Of a DNA stretch of 64,000 nt, positions 52,890-61,442 are shown in pieces. The DNA is taken from NCBI GenBank assembly GCA_038528385.1, contig JBCBET010000001.1, positions 124,001-188,000 of the forward strand, written 5' to 3'. The notes beneath the pieces were generated by a model. That model worked only from the letters and a program-made list of their open reading frames with translations. It ran no database searches and was not told the DNA's origin. This DNA is from Shimia_B sp038528385 (GTDB lineage: Bacteria > Pseudomonadota > Alphaproteobacteria > Rhodobacterales > Rhodobacteraceae). The number at the start of each line of letters is the position of its first letter. Position 1 is the stretch's first letter. The position numbers were made by a program, and so were the translations under genes.

Positions 52890-53585
52890 TTAGCCCTGGG
52901 CCACTTTGGCCTTGGCTTGTTCGATCCAGCCTTCGCGCTCGATGCGGCCCTTGAAGCTCAGCTTCTCGTCCATGGCGGCGACGTCTTCTTCGGTCCAGGC
53001 CGCGATCTGCGCGAAGGACGTGACGCCGGCGGCGACAAGCTTTTTCTCGAGGGCCGGGCCCACGCCACTCAGCTCTTTGAGGTCATCGGCGCCGGGAGCA
53101 GCCTTAGGTGCCGCCTTCTTCTCAGTCTTCTGTTCCGTCTTGGGCGCGGCGGCTGGTGTGTCTGCCTTGGGGGCCGCGGCCGCCTTGGCCGCCTTCGGCT
53201 TCTCGGCCTTCGCCGGGGCCGCCGTAGACGCGGCGAACCCTCCGCCACCCACGGCCGCTTTCACGCCGGACTTCGCGGCGCCCTTCTCTAGGATATCCGT
53301 CACGCGCACGAGCGTCAGCTGCTGGCGGTGCCCCACCGTCCGCTTCGAGGAGTGCTTCCGGCGGCGGCGCACGAAGTTGATGACCTTGTCGCCCTTGATC
53401 TGGTCGATCACGGTGGCCTGGACGCCCGCGTCTTCCACGAGCGGTGTGCCCACTTTGGAGCCAACCATCAGAATGTCGTTGAACTGAACGGTCTCACCCG
53501 CATCAGCCGCAAGCTTCTCCACGCGGAGCACATCGCCCGACGTGACCCGGTACTGCTTGCCACCGGTTTTCAGAACCGCAAACAT
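52890..53585 (-). CDS. rplU: 50S ribosomal protein L21 with long C-terminal extension
   Basis: A 231-residue protein; L21 is normally about 103. The first 103 residues are standard L21 (MFAVLKTGGKQYRVTSGDVLRVEKL, RRRRKHSSKRTVGHRQQLTLVRV). An Ala/Lys/Pro-rich linker follows (about 125-165), then a helix-hairpin-helix domain (DDLKELSGVGPALEKKLVAAGVTSFAQIAAW). That domain is also found as a stand-alone DNA- or RNA-binding unit. The extension is seen in other Rhodobacterales and may bind rRNA. It heads the rplU-rpmA operon. Confidence 0.96.
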   Translation of the reverse strand: MFAVLKTGGKQYRVTSGDVLRVEKLAADAGETVQFNDILMVGSKVGTPLVEDAGVQATVIDQIKGDKVINFVRRRRKHSSKRTVGHRQQLTLVRVTDILEKGAAKSGVKAAVGGGGFAASTAAPAKAEKPKAAKAAAAPKADTPAAAPKTEQKTEKKAAPKAAPGADDLKELSGVGPALEKKLVAAGVTSFAQIAAWTEEDVAAMDEKLSFKGRIEREGWIEQAKAKVAQG

Positions 53586-53755
53586 GCGTCTTTCCCTCTT
53601 CTTCCGCGTCGCTTCGGCCCCGGCCCGCCGGTGTTCGTGGCTCTCGCCGCCTCGGACTGCGCGCCCTGACTGGGCGTCAAAACAGACAGGCGCGGATCCG
53701 TCCGCGCAGAGGCTGCCGTATCGCGTCAGGCAGGAGGCAAGTCAAGCCCCGAGGA

Positions 53756-54568
53756 TCACAATTCCTGCTGCGCCATGAAACGCCCGGCAGCGGAACCAAG
53801 ATCGAAGGATATGTCCGTGAAGAGCGTGCCGAAGCTCGTCATGAGCACGTCGTTGAGGAGTTGCCCCGACGGTGTCCGCGACAGGTCGATGTAGGCGGCC
53901 AGGTCCTCCTCCGGCAAGGGGCGATAGGCCGTCATGAGATAGGCATAGAGCCAAGAGGACACATCGGCCTCCACAGCCTCGTCGCCCCCCCAGAGCTGCG
54001 CGACGAGCGCATCGAGGCTCATCCCCGGAAAAGCTCCCGCCTCGTGGGCGCCGAGGGCGAAAGCGGCATTGGCCCGGAAGGCCCCCTCGACGTTCTGATC
54101 CACGAGATCGTTGACCTCCACGAACTCCATCACCTGCCCGTGGAGCACCGGTTCCTCCTCCTCGGCGTCCGCAAAGAGGCTGAGAGCGATCTCTTCCATC
54201 TCGGGATCCACGAAGGCGCGGCGCGCGGACACCTCGAGCGCCATGACGCGCTGTCCCACATCGCTTTCGAGAAAGGCGAGGAGCGGCGCGAGATCCTCCC
54301 CCTCGAGCCTTTTCCGCATGTCCGCCGCGAGCGCGGCCTCCCGGGCGTCGCGTTCGTAGATGCGTTCCACCTCGTCCTCCCAGGCCGCGCCGCCGCGCCC
54401 CGGGAACATCCGCTCCTCGAGGCCGAGCGCCGTCGCGCTGCCTTCGTCCACGAGAATGTTCACCACCTCGTCGATCTGCATCGCATCGAGGAGCCGGTCG
54501 ACCGGATCCGCGGCGGCGGCCCCCGCCACCACCACAAGGCCGAACGCGAGGGCCAACCCTGCGCGCAT
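53756..54568 (-). CDS. Secreted DUF2059-like protein (first of two)
   Basis: A 270-residue protein with a signal peptide (ALAFGLVVVAGAAAA). The mature part is helical and acidic, with the DUF2059-type pattern of a C-terminal helical pair ending in a short loop (LPEEDLAAYIDLSRTPSGQLLNDVL). Its ATG overlaps the upstream paralog's stop by one base (TGATG). The two proteins share length, signal peptide and pattern, so they are tandem duplicates. Role unknown; probably periplasmic. Confidence 0.78.
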   Translation of the reverse strand: MRAGLALAFGLVVVAGAAAADPVDRLLDAMQIDEVVNILVDEGSATALGLEERMFPGRGGAAWEDEVERIYERDAREAALAADMRKRLEGEDLAPLLAFLESDVGQRVMALEVSARRAFVDPEMEEIALSLFADAEEEEPVLHGQVMEFVEVNDLVDQNVEGAFRANAAFALGAHEAGAFPGMSLDALVAQLWGGDEAVEADVSSWLYAYLMTAYRPLPEEDLAAYIDLSRTPSGQLLNDVLMTSFGTLFTDISFDLGSAAGRFMAQQEL

Positions 54569-55392
54569 CAGATGTCCTGTTGCGGGTAGAGGTCGACCAT
54601 GCGCGCGGCGAGGATTTCGAACCGGTCCGCCTGAAGCTGGAATTGCACCGCGTTCATGAGTTCGTAGACCCGCTGCATGAGCGGTTCCCTCAGCGCCTCG
54701 AGATAGGCACGCATCTCCTCGGCGGAGAAATCGCGATAGGTGTAGGCCGCATTGGTCACGGAGCCCACGATCATCGCCTGCTCCATTTCTTCGGCGCGGG
54801 ACAGAAGGACCGTGCGCAGTTCCTCCTCGTTCCACTCGGTATCGAGGAGCCCCGCGCCCTGGGCAGCCATCAGAAAGCGCACCTGCACCTCCGTGACCGA
54901 CCGGATCGAGTTCTCGATGGAGCCAATGGCCGAGGACATGTCCTTAAAATACTGAATCTTCGGACTGTCGTCGGCAATGAGCTCTGCGGCGAGTTCTTCC
55001 CCGATCAGCCGGCTCTGCTCGCTGTCGTCCATGTGCGCCTCGTTCTCGGCGGCCACGAGGCGCTGACCGAGGTCGGAGGCGTAGAAATCCGCCGCGTGAT
55101 TGAGCATGTCGTCGTCCATGGTCTGCTCGAGTATATCGAGTGCATCCGACCGAAGCCCCGCGCTGGCGAACACGTCGTCGGCGAGCCGCGTCCAATCGGC
55201 GCCGAAGTTTTCCTCGCTCAACCCCAGCATCGACGGCGCCTGCCCCGCGCTGAGTCGGAGGCTGTCGAGGGCCACGTCAAAGCCCGTCACCTCCATGAAG
55301 GCTGCAAGCTTGGCTCTGTCCGCCGCCTGCCCCGGCACGGCAAGGCATGCGGCCAGTGCAAGACCCGCGAACAATGGTCGGATGAAACTCAT
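54568..55392 (-). CDS. Secreted DUF2059-like protein (second of two)
   Basis: A 274-residue protein with a Sec signal (PLFAGLALAACLAVPGQAA). The mature helical part contains NHAADFYASDLGQRLVAAENEAH and FSAEEMRAYLEALREPLMQRVYELMNAVQ, the DUF2059-like signature. It is the first gene of the leftward pair and should be periplasmic. The DUF assignment is by motif memory. Confidence 0.78.
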   Translation of the reverse strand: MSFIRPLFAGLALAACLAVPGQAADRAKLAAFMEVTGFDVALDSLRLSAGQAPSMLGLSEENFGADWTRLADDVFASAGLRSDALDILEQTMDDDMLNHAADFYASDLGQRLVAAENEAHMDDSEQSRLIGEELAAELIADDSPKIQYFKDMSSAIGSIENSIRSVTEVQVRFLMAAQGAGLLDTEWNEEELRTVLLSRAEEMEQAMIVGSVTNAAYTYRDFSAEEMRAYLEALREPLMQRVYELMNAVQFQLQADRFEILAARMVDLYPQQDI

Positions 55393-55513
55393 GCTGCTCT
55401 CCTTTTCGATGGAAACGGTATCTCACCCCAGCGGTTTATCAAATGCCAAAGCCGGGATGAATGGCGCTTGCCCCCTGACGATGTCGTGTGTATTTCGCGT
55501 CCACTCAGACCGC

Positions 55514-55603
55514 GGAGAGGTGCCGGAGTGGTCGAACGGGGCGGTCTCGAAAACCGTTGATCCTTCACGGGATCCCAGGGTTCGAATCCCTGTCTCTCCG
55601 CCA
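55514..55603 (+). tRNA. tRNA-Ser (anticodon CGA)
   Basis: It begins GGAGAGGTGCCGGAGTGGTC, has anticodon loop CTCGAAA within a CGGT/ACCG stem, a long variable arm, T arm CAGGGTTCGAATCCCTG and encoded CCA. The acceptor pairs GGAGAGG with TCTCTCC. It reads UCG codons. Confidence 0.97.
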
Positions 55604-55765
55604 GAGCGCACCCGATCACTAAGATCACAAGCTGACCTGATACGGTTTCGGGATATCCGCCCGCACAAGAGGCAACCTCGAAGCGGGACCGATGCATCTC
55701 AGAGGCGCACCAATTGAAACCATGCGATGTGGGTGTCTGGCACACCGACATGGCGTCCACGCGAT

Positions 55766-55805
55766 TGAAACAAGAGTTTCACGTCGCTGTCACCAAACGG
55801 AGACA
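55766..55805. promoter_or_regulatory. Operator-like repeat and possible Pho box before phnD
   Basis: TGAAAC-AAGA-GTTTCA (55766-55781) is a perfect 6-bp inverted repeat. CTGTCACCAAACGGAGACA (55787-55805) has one good Pho-box half (CTGTCAC) and a weaker second half 11 bases on. Both sit 45-85 bases before the phnD start, where control by phosphate or by a cluster regulator would be expected. Confidence 0.4.
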
Positions 55806-55851
55806 AACACCCCTCAAACATTCGAATGAATTCCACCGAGGGGAGACCACC

Positions 55852-56721
55852 ATGAAACTTCGTTCGATACTTGCCAGCGCGACGCTGGCCGTTGCCGGGG
55901 CATTCGCCGCGCAGGCAGAAACCTTCAGCATCGCCGTCACGGACGTCGAGGGCATGGAACGCCTCCAACTCGAGTGGGGACCTTTCAAGGACGCGCTTGA
56001 GGCGGCCACTGGCGATACCTTCGAGTTCTTCGCCGTCAACTCGCGCACGGCCGCGGCCGAGGCGCTGCGCGGCGAGACGGTGGATTTCGTCGTCTCCGGA
56101 CCGGCGGAATACGTCGTCATCAACAAGCTGACGAACGCGACGCCCATCGTGGGCCTCGGCCGCCCTGACTATCACTGCGCCATCGTCGTCCGCGCCGACA
56201 GCGGCATCAACACCGTCATGGACCTCAAGGGCAAGACGGTGGCGTTCGGTGACATCGGCTCCACCTCGAACATGCTGTGCCCGATGCAGGTGCTCGCGGA
56301 TTACGGCCTCGACCCCGTCAACGACATCGAGAAAACCCATACCAGCCGTAACATCGCCCACGAGGCGCTGAAGAACGGCGACGTGGATGCCATCGGCTCC
56401 AATGCCGGCTCCTGGCTGCGGGTCCGCAATTCCGAGACCGACCTGCCTTACGGCTTCTTCAAGATGCTCGCGCGCTCCGGCGATCTGCCGAACGACATGA
56501 TCATGGTGGGCGCCCACGTGCCCGAGGCAGATGCCCTGCGCGTGCAGCAGGCGATCATCGACAACAAGGACAGCATCATCGCGGGCATCACGGCGCACGA
56601 GGAGAACGACAAGTATGTGGGCATGGACCTCGTGGAGATCGAGGACAGCGCCTATGATTACGTACGCGCCATGTACACGAATGCGGGCTTCCCGCAATTC
56701 GACAACTTCATCGGTGACTGA
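55852..56721 (+). CDS. phnD: Phosphonate-type ABC transporter substrate-binding protein (PhnD-like)
   Basis: A 289-residue periplasmic protein with a Sec signal (ILASATLAVAGAFAAQA). It is a PhnD/SsuA-type binder: FSIAVTDVEG, WGPFKDALEAATGD, DFVVSGPAEYVVI, and LKGKTVAFGDIGSTSNMLCP, where GDIGSTS is the usual oxyanion-binding segment. PhnD proteins bind phosphonates, and relatives bind phosphite and other phosphorus compounds. GAGGGGAG precedes the ATG. First gene of a tightly overlapped operon. The ligand cannot be fixed from sequence. Confidence 0.9.
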   Translation: MKLRSILASATLAVAGAFAAQAETFSIAVTDVEGMERLQLEWGPFKDALEAATGDTFEFFAVNSRTAAAEALRGETVDFVVSGPAEYVVINKLTNATPIVGLGRPDYHCAIVVRADSGINTVMDLKGKTVAFGDIGSTSNMLCPMQVLADYGLDPVNDIEKTHTSRNIAHEALKNGDVDAIGSNAGSWLRVRNSETDLPYGFFKMLARSGDLPNDMIMVGAHVPEADALRVQQAIIDNKDSIIAGITAHEENDKYVGMDLVEIEDSAYDYVRAMYTNAGFPQFDNFIGD

Positions 56722-57529
56722 CCCGGTGACGACTTCGTTGGCGCACGCCGCGCTCACCAGAACCGGGGCGAAGACATTCGCTCCGGTTTTGCCGACGGAT
56801 CTGCGCGTTACCGGGCTGGCCAAGGGTTTCGCCGGCACGCGGGTCTTCGAGGACGTCTCCTTTGGGCTGTCTCGCGGGGAAGCCGTGGCGATCGTCGGCG
56901 CCAACGGGACCGGAAAATCCACGCTTTTGCGGTGTCTCCTGGGTCTCATTCCCGCAGATGCGGGGCAGATCGACGTCCTTGGAACGGATGTGCGCGTAGC
57001 GCGGGCATCCCAGCTTCGCGCGATGCGGGCGCAAATGGGCCTAGTGAGCCAAAGGCACAATCTCGTGCCGCGTTTGTCGGTTCTGTCGAATGTGGTGCAG
57101 GGCCTTCTGGGCCAGAAGCCTGGGATCCGACACTGGAGCCAAGCCATCGCGCCGCCCGCCTCTCGGGACGCCGCGATGGCGGCCTTGGACAAGGTCGGAC
57201 TGGCGCCTCTTGCCACTCGCCGTGCCGACCGTCTGTCGGGCGGGCAGTCCCAACGGGTCGCGATTGCGCGGGCGCTCGTGGGGCAGCCCAAGATCCTTGT
57301 CGCCGATGAGCCCACGGCGTCCCTCGATCCCGCGGCAGGCGAGGATGTGATGGATCTTTTCTTCGCGCTCGCGCGGCAGGAGGGCGTGACGGTCGTCTTC
57401 ATCTCTCACAACATCGGCCACGCGCTGCGCTACGGCGACCGGGTGCTCGGGCTCGCCGATGGCAGGCTCGAGTTCGACGCGCGCGCGGCCTCCCTCGCTG
57501 CGAGCGATCTCAGGGGCCTTTATGACTGA
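56714..57529 (+). CDS. phnC: Phosphonate-type ABC transporter ATPase (PhnC-like)
   Basis: A 271-residue ABC ATPase powering the PhnD/PhnE importer. Walker A is GANGTGKST (about 60-68), the signature is LSGGQSQRVAIARAL, Walker B is ILVADEPTASLDP, and the switch His is in FISHNIGHALR. The N-terminus carries about 30 extra residues before the usual start. The GTG start overlaps phnD by eight bases. Confidence 0.93.
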   Translation: MTDPVTTSLAHAALTRTGAKTFAPVLPTDLRVTGLAKGFAGTRVFEDVSFGLSRGEAVAIVGANGTGKSTLLRCLLGLIPADAGQIDVLGTDVRVARASQLRAMRAQMGLVSQRHNLVPRLSVLSNVVQGLLGQKPGIRHWSQAIAPPASRDAAMAALDKVGLAPLATRRADRLSGGQSQRVAIARALVGQPKILVADEPTASLDPAAGEDVMDLFFALARQEGVTVVFISHNIGHALRYGDRVLGLADGRLEFDARAASLAASDLRGLYD

Positions 57530-58379
57530 TCTCGCCAGAGGCACCACGCGTCCCGGGTCTGATCCCGGGCCTCACCCTCGGCCCAGCCCGCCCGCCCGCT
57601 ACGACAGACCCTCCGCGCTGGCCTTTCTCGGTTATGCCGCCGCCGTCATCATCATCCTGTGGTCCTTCGCGGGTGCGGGCTTCTCGCTGGAAAAGGTGAT
57701 CTCCGCCCCGCCGCGCTTTGCTGATTTCATCGACCGCGCATTTCCGCCGAACCTCGAGCCGGCCGTGCTGGAGAGGCTGGGCTGGAAGATGCTGGAGACC
57801 TTGCAAATTGCCTTGGCAGGGGCCGTGATCGGCGTGATCCTCTCGGTCCCCGTGGCGCTCCTCGCCGCACGGGGTCTCATCGCGCCGCGCTGGGTGAACC
57901 AGATCACGCGCACGATCCTGGGCTTCATCCGCGCCGTCCCCGACATCGCATGGGCGCTCGTCTTCGTCGTCGCCGTGGGGCTCGGGCCCTTCGCGGGCAT
58001 GCTCGCCATCGCCATCGACACGCTGGGCTTCTGCGGCCGCTTCTTCGCCGACGACATGGAGGCCGCCGACAAGGGCCCGGCCGAGAGCCTGGAGGCCACC
58101 GGCGCGCGCAAGCTCGACGTCGTCGCTTGCGCCACGATCCCCGCCGCCATGCCCGCCTTCATCTCCACCTCGCTCTACGCGCTGGAAAAGGCGGTGCGGT
58201 CCTCCACGATCCTCGGCCTCGTGGGCGCGGGCGGCATCGGGATCGAATTGAAAGTGGGCTTCGACCTCTTCGACTACCCCACCGCGATGACCGTGATCCT
58301 GATGATCGCCGTTGTCGTCATCGCCATCGAGCACCTCTCGGGCTGGGCCCGCACGAAGATCATTGGAGTTGAGCGTTGA
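57522..58379 (+). CDS. phnE: Phosphonate-type ABC transporter permease (PhnE-like)
   Basis: A 285-residue inner-membrane permease. The ABC-permease loop is EATGARKLDVVACATIPAAMPAFISTSLYALEKAVRSSTILGLVGAGGIG, with about six hydrophobic segments. Only one PhnE is present, so it should act as a homodimer. The first 30 residues are Pro/Arg-rich and partly encoded by a REP-like repeat, suggesting a repeat landed in the gene or the true start is downstream. It overlaps phnC by eight bases. Confidence 0.92.
   Translation: MTDLARGTTRPGSDPGPHPRPSPPARYDRPSALAFLGYAAAVIIILWSFAGAGFSLEKVISAPPRFADFIDRAFPPNLEPAVLERLGWKMLETLQIALAGAVIGVILSVPVALLAARGLIAPRWVNQITRTILGFIRAVPDIAWALVFVVAVGLGPFAGMLAIAIDTLGFCGRFFADDMEAADKGPAESLEATGARKLDVVACATIPAAMPAFISTSLYALEKAVRSSTILGLVGAGGIGIELKVGFDLFDYPTAMTVILMIAVVVIAIEHLSGWARTKIIGVER
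57552..57569. repeat. REP-like hairpin inside phnE
   Basis: CCCGGG-TCTGAT-CCCGGG followed by CCTCACCCTC matches the arm-loop-arm-CCTCA order of the intergenic repeat at 25544. It encodes part of the odd Pro/Gly-rich N-terminus of PhnE. Confidence 0.5.
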
Positions 58380-59029
58380 AGACCGACACCGCGCACGAGC
58401 ATTGGAGCATGATCTGGGACGGGATCGAGCAAGGTTCGAAGTGGCTGACGCCAGAGCCGGACGTGAAACGTTGGGCCGAAAGTCTCGCTCCGGGGGCAAG
58501 GATCCTCGATCTGGGCGCGGGCGTGGGACGCCACGCCGTGTCGCTCAGGAAGGCGGGCTTCGCCGTCACCGCGCTCGACGCGGCGCCGGAGGGATTGGCC
58601 GAGATCGAGAAGGCCGGTGCAGGCGTGGTCTGCATGCAAGGGCGCATGGATGCCCTGCCCTTCGACGACGCCGCTTTCGAGCATGTGCTGAGCTGGAACG
58701 TCATATATCACGGCGACGAAACGGTATTGCTGAACACGATTTCCGAGGTGCGCCGCGTGCTGAAGCCGGGCGGGACATTCATGCTGACGATGCTTTCCAA
58801 GCGGCGTCTTCGGGTCGACCGGGAGAAGCTGAACGGCCCGCAGGAGATCAGCCGGAACACCTGGGTCTTCGACGAAGACCTGACCGACAAGCGGCATCCC
58901 CACTACTATTGCGGCGCGTTGGAGATGCTGGCCCTCTTTCAGGGGTTCGAGGTGCTCTGGATGGAAGACCGCGAACACGAGCGCCCCGGCTCCTGGCACT
59001 GGCATCTCATATTGGAACGCCAGGCATGA
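58376..59029 (+). CDS. Class I SAM-dependent methyltransferase in the phn-type operon
   Basis: A 217-residue cytosolic methyltransferase. SAM motif I is ILDLGAGVGRHAVSL; motif II ALDAAPEGL; LPFDDAAFEHVLSWNVIYHGDE and VRRVLKPGGTFMLTM are later motifs. The C-terminal part (FDEDLTDKRHPHYYCG, ERPGSWHWHLILER) is His- and Trp-rich. It starts with TTG (TTGA overlap with phnE), with GGAG seven bases upstream. Such a gene is not a usual member of phn operons. The substrate is unknown; methylation or de-toxification of the imported compound is inference. Confidence 0.88.
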   Translation: MKTDTAHEHWSMIWDGIEQGSKWLTPEPDVKRWAESLAPGARILDLGAGVGRHAVSLRKAGFAVTALDAAPEGLAEIEKAGAGVVCMQGRMDALPFDDAAFEHVLSWNVIYHGDETVLLNTISEVRRVLKPGGTFMLTMLSKRRLRVDREKLNGPQEISRNTWVFDEDLTDKRHPHYYCGALEMLALFQGFEVLWMEDREHERPGSWHWHLILERQA

Positions 59030-60237
59030 TGCAGACCTTTGCGGGGGCCGCGGTCTACCTGCCCGGGGAGATCGTGGAAACGACCGTCACCATCGACGGC
59101 GGCGCCATCGTGGAGATCGGCGGCCCCGTCCGCGGCGCGGAGCTCGATGCGCGCGGCAAGGTGCTCGCCCCGGCGCTCATCGACGTTCACGGTGACGCCT
59201 TCGAGAGGCAGGTGATGCCCCGACCCGGCGTGTTCTTCCCACTGGAAACCGCCGTACTGGAAACCGACCGGCAGCTCGCCGCCAACGGCATCGCCACGTC
59301 CTACCATTCGGTGACGCTGAGCTACGAGCCAGGCCTGCGCAGCGTGGAACGCGGTCGCGCGATGATGGAGGCGATCCGGTCCCTTGAGCCGCGCCTGACC
59401 GTGGAAAATCGCGTGCAGCTGCGCTGGGAAACGTTCGCTTTCGAGGCGCTAGAGACGCTCGATTGGGCGATGGACACCGACCTGACGCCGTCGCTCGCGT
59501 TCAACGATCACCTCTCCATGGCGATGCGCAGTGCCGATACCGGCATCCAGAACCGCCCGTTCGAGCATGGCCCGGATTTCACGCCGATGGCGCTCAATGA
59601 CGCGGCGCTGTTCGAAAGGCGATACCGTAAGCACACGGAGCGATCGGGGCTCGACTACGAAGACCACAAGCGCCTCGTTCACGCGGTCTGGGAGCGACGG
59701 CCCGAGGTGGTCGCCAAGATGCAGCAGGTCGCGGTAAAGGCACGCGCCAGGGGTGTGCCGATGCTCAGCCATGACGACACACAGGCGGACACGCGGGCGT
59801 TTTATCACGATCTCGGTGCGACGGTGTCGGAGTTCCCGATGACCATGGGACCGGTGGAAGAAGCGCGGTCGAAGGGTGATCTCATCATCTTCGGCTCGCC
59901 CAACGCCGTGCGCGGAGGGAGCCATATCGGCTCCCTCGGCGCCGCTGACATGGTGGAGGCTGGGCTATGTGACATGCTGGCCTCCGACTACTACTACCCC
60001 GCCATGCTTGCTGCCGTGGACCGGCTGGACCGCGAGAAGCGCGCGGACAGGCTCGCATTGTGGTCCTTGGTGTCATCCGGGCCGGCCCGCGCCATGGGCC
60101 TGACGGATCGAGGCGAGATCGCCGTGGGGAAGCGCGCAGACCTCGTCCTTGTCGATTGGCCCCAAGGCGCCACCCCCGCCGTTCAGGGTACCTGGGTGGC
60201 GGGACGCCAAGCCTACCGCGCGCAGGCGGCGGTGTGA
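59026..60237 (+). CDS. phnM: PhnM-like amidohydrolase (RPnTP hydrolase family)
   Basis: A 403-residue metallo-hydrolase of the PhnM family. In the C-P lyase route PhnM removes diphosphate from ribose-1-phosphonate triphosphate. Metal and family motifs include LIDVHGDAFERQVMPRPGVFFPLE, TDRQLAANGIATSYHSVTLSYEPGLRS, MLSHDDTQADTRAFY, GSPNAVRGGSHIG and DMLASDYYYPAML. The opening has DVHGDA where I recall DLHGDA. No phnG-phnL lies in the window, so either those genes are elsewhere or the enzyme acts on another substrate. Its ATG overlaps the methyltransferase stop (ATGA). Confidence 0.88.
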   Translation: MMQTFAGAAVYLPGEIVETTVTIDGGAIVEIGGPVRGAELDARGKVLAPALIDVHGDAFERQVMPRPGVFFPLETAVLETDRQLAANGIATSYHSVTLSYEPGLRSVERGRAMMEAIRSLEPRLTVENRVQLRWETFAFEALETLDWAMDTDLTPSLAFNDHLSMAMRSADTGIQNRPFEHGPDFTPMALNDAALFERRYRKHTERSGLDYEDHKRLVHAVWERRPEVVAKMQQVAVKARARGVPMLSHDDTQADTRAFYHDLGATVSEFPMTMGPVEEARSKGDLIIFGSPNAVRGGSHIGSLGAADMVEAGLCDMLASDYYYPAMLAAVDRLDREKRADRLALWSLVSSGPARAMGLTDRGEIAVGKRADLVLVDWPQGATPAVQGTWVAGRQAYRAQAAV

Positions 60238-61442
60238 TCTCGCGGGACCACCTGCCCGCCATCGGGCTCGGTGTATCGCAGATCATGGGCTACGGCGTGC
60301 TTTACTACGCCTACGCGATCCTTCTGCCGCAGATGGCAGATCCCCTTGGAATGACGCTGGCGGGTATCTTTGCGGTGCTGTCGCTCGCGCTTTTCTTCGG
60401 CGGCTTCCTGTCGCCGGTCGCGGGCATCCTCACGGACCGTTTCGGGGGGCGCGTGGTCATGACCGGCGGCGCGCTGGCCGCGGGCCTCGCGACCGTGGGT
60501 ATCGCGCTGGTGGAGGGCCGCGTCGGTCTTTTCTCGGCCATTCTGCTCGTCGAGGCCGCTGCGATGTTTGTGCTTTACCCGGTCGCCTTCGCCTCCGTCG
60601 CGCGGCTCGATCTGTCGGTCACGCCGCAGCGCTCGATCACGATCATCACGCTCTTCGGAGGCGTGGCGTCGACGATCTTCTGGCCGCTGACGCTTGTGCT
60701 CTACGAGGCGGTGGATTGGCGCAGCGCCTGGATGATCCTCGGCGCGAGCTACTTGACGGTCTGCGTTCCGGTTCATTGGCTGTGCCTTGCCGGACCGGAG
60801 AGGGACCTCGATGCGCCCGGCACGCGGAACGGGGACTGGCCCGAACTCACCGGCAGCGCCCGCCGCCGCGGGATGGCCTGGATGGTCTGCTCCTTCATCT
60901 TTTCGGGATACCTCATGGGCGCGGTGATGACGCTTTGGGTCACGAATGTCCAAGACCTCGGCCATACCGCCGCCATGGCCGCGCTCGCAGGCGCGGTGAT
61001 CGGGCCGTTCAAGACGGTGGGCCGGTTCCTCGAGCTCTTCATCAGCCGCAGCCTCTATCCGCTCAACACCTACTGGCTTTCGCTGGGTCTCATGCTTGCG
61101 GGATTTCTGACGATCCTCGCGGTGGGCTTCACCGTGCCGGGCATCCTCTTGGCCGCGGCACTCTACGGCATGGGCGACGGCATCAAGACCATCGCGCGCG
61201 GGACACTGCCGCTCGCGCTCTTCGGCGCCAAAGGGTACGGTGCGCGGCTGGGCTGGATCAACTCGGCGTCCATGGCCGCGAATGCCTCTGCCCCCTTCGC
61301 GTTCGCTTTCCTGACGCAGACCTTCGGAGGCTGGGTCAGCTTCGCGGCCATGGCGAGCATTCTCACCCTCGCCGTTCTGGCCAGCCTCTTCATCCCCGAC
61401 GCTCGGAAACTCACCAGGGAGCCCCTCCATGACCCCGCTTAA
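60234..61442 (+). CDS. MFS transporter in the phn-type operon
   Basis: A 402-residue, 12-helix major facilitator protein. The inter-helix 2-3 motif is GILTDRFGGRVVM, and IARGTLPLALFGAKGYGARLGW suggests the substrate loop between helices 10 and 11. It starts with a GTG overlapping the phnM stop (GTGA). It lacks a substrate-specific signature I can name. Within the operon it could export a product of the pathway or bring in a co-substrate. Confidence 0.88.
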   Translation: MISRDHLPAIGLGVSQIMGYGVLYYAYAILLPQMADPLGMTLAGIFAVLSLALFFGGFLSPVAGILTDRFGGRVVMTGGALAAGLATVGIALVEGRVGLFSAILLVEAAAMFVLYPVAFASVARLDLSVTPQRSITIITLFGGVASTIFWPLTLVLYEAVDWRSAWMILGASYLTVCVPVHWLCLAGPERDLDAPGTRNGDWPELTGSARRRGMAWMVCSFIFSGYLMGAVMTLWVTNVQDLGHTAAMAALAGAVIGPFKTVGRFLELFISRSLYPLNTYWLSLGLMLAGFLTILAVGFTVPGILLAAALYGMGDGIKTIARGTLPLALFGAKGYGARLGWINSASMAANASAPFAFAFLTQTFGGWVSFAAMASILTLAVLASLFIPDARKLTREPLHDPA

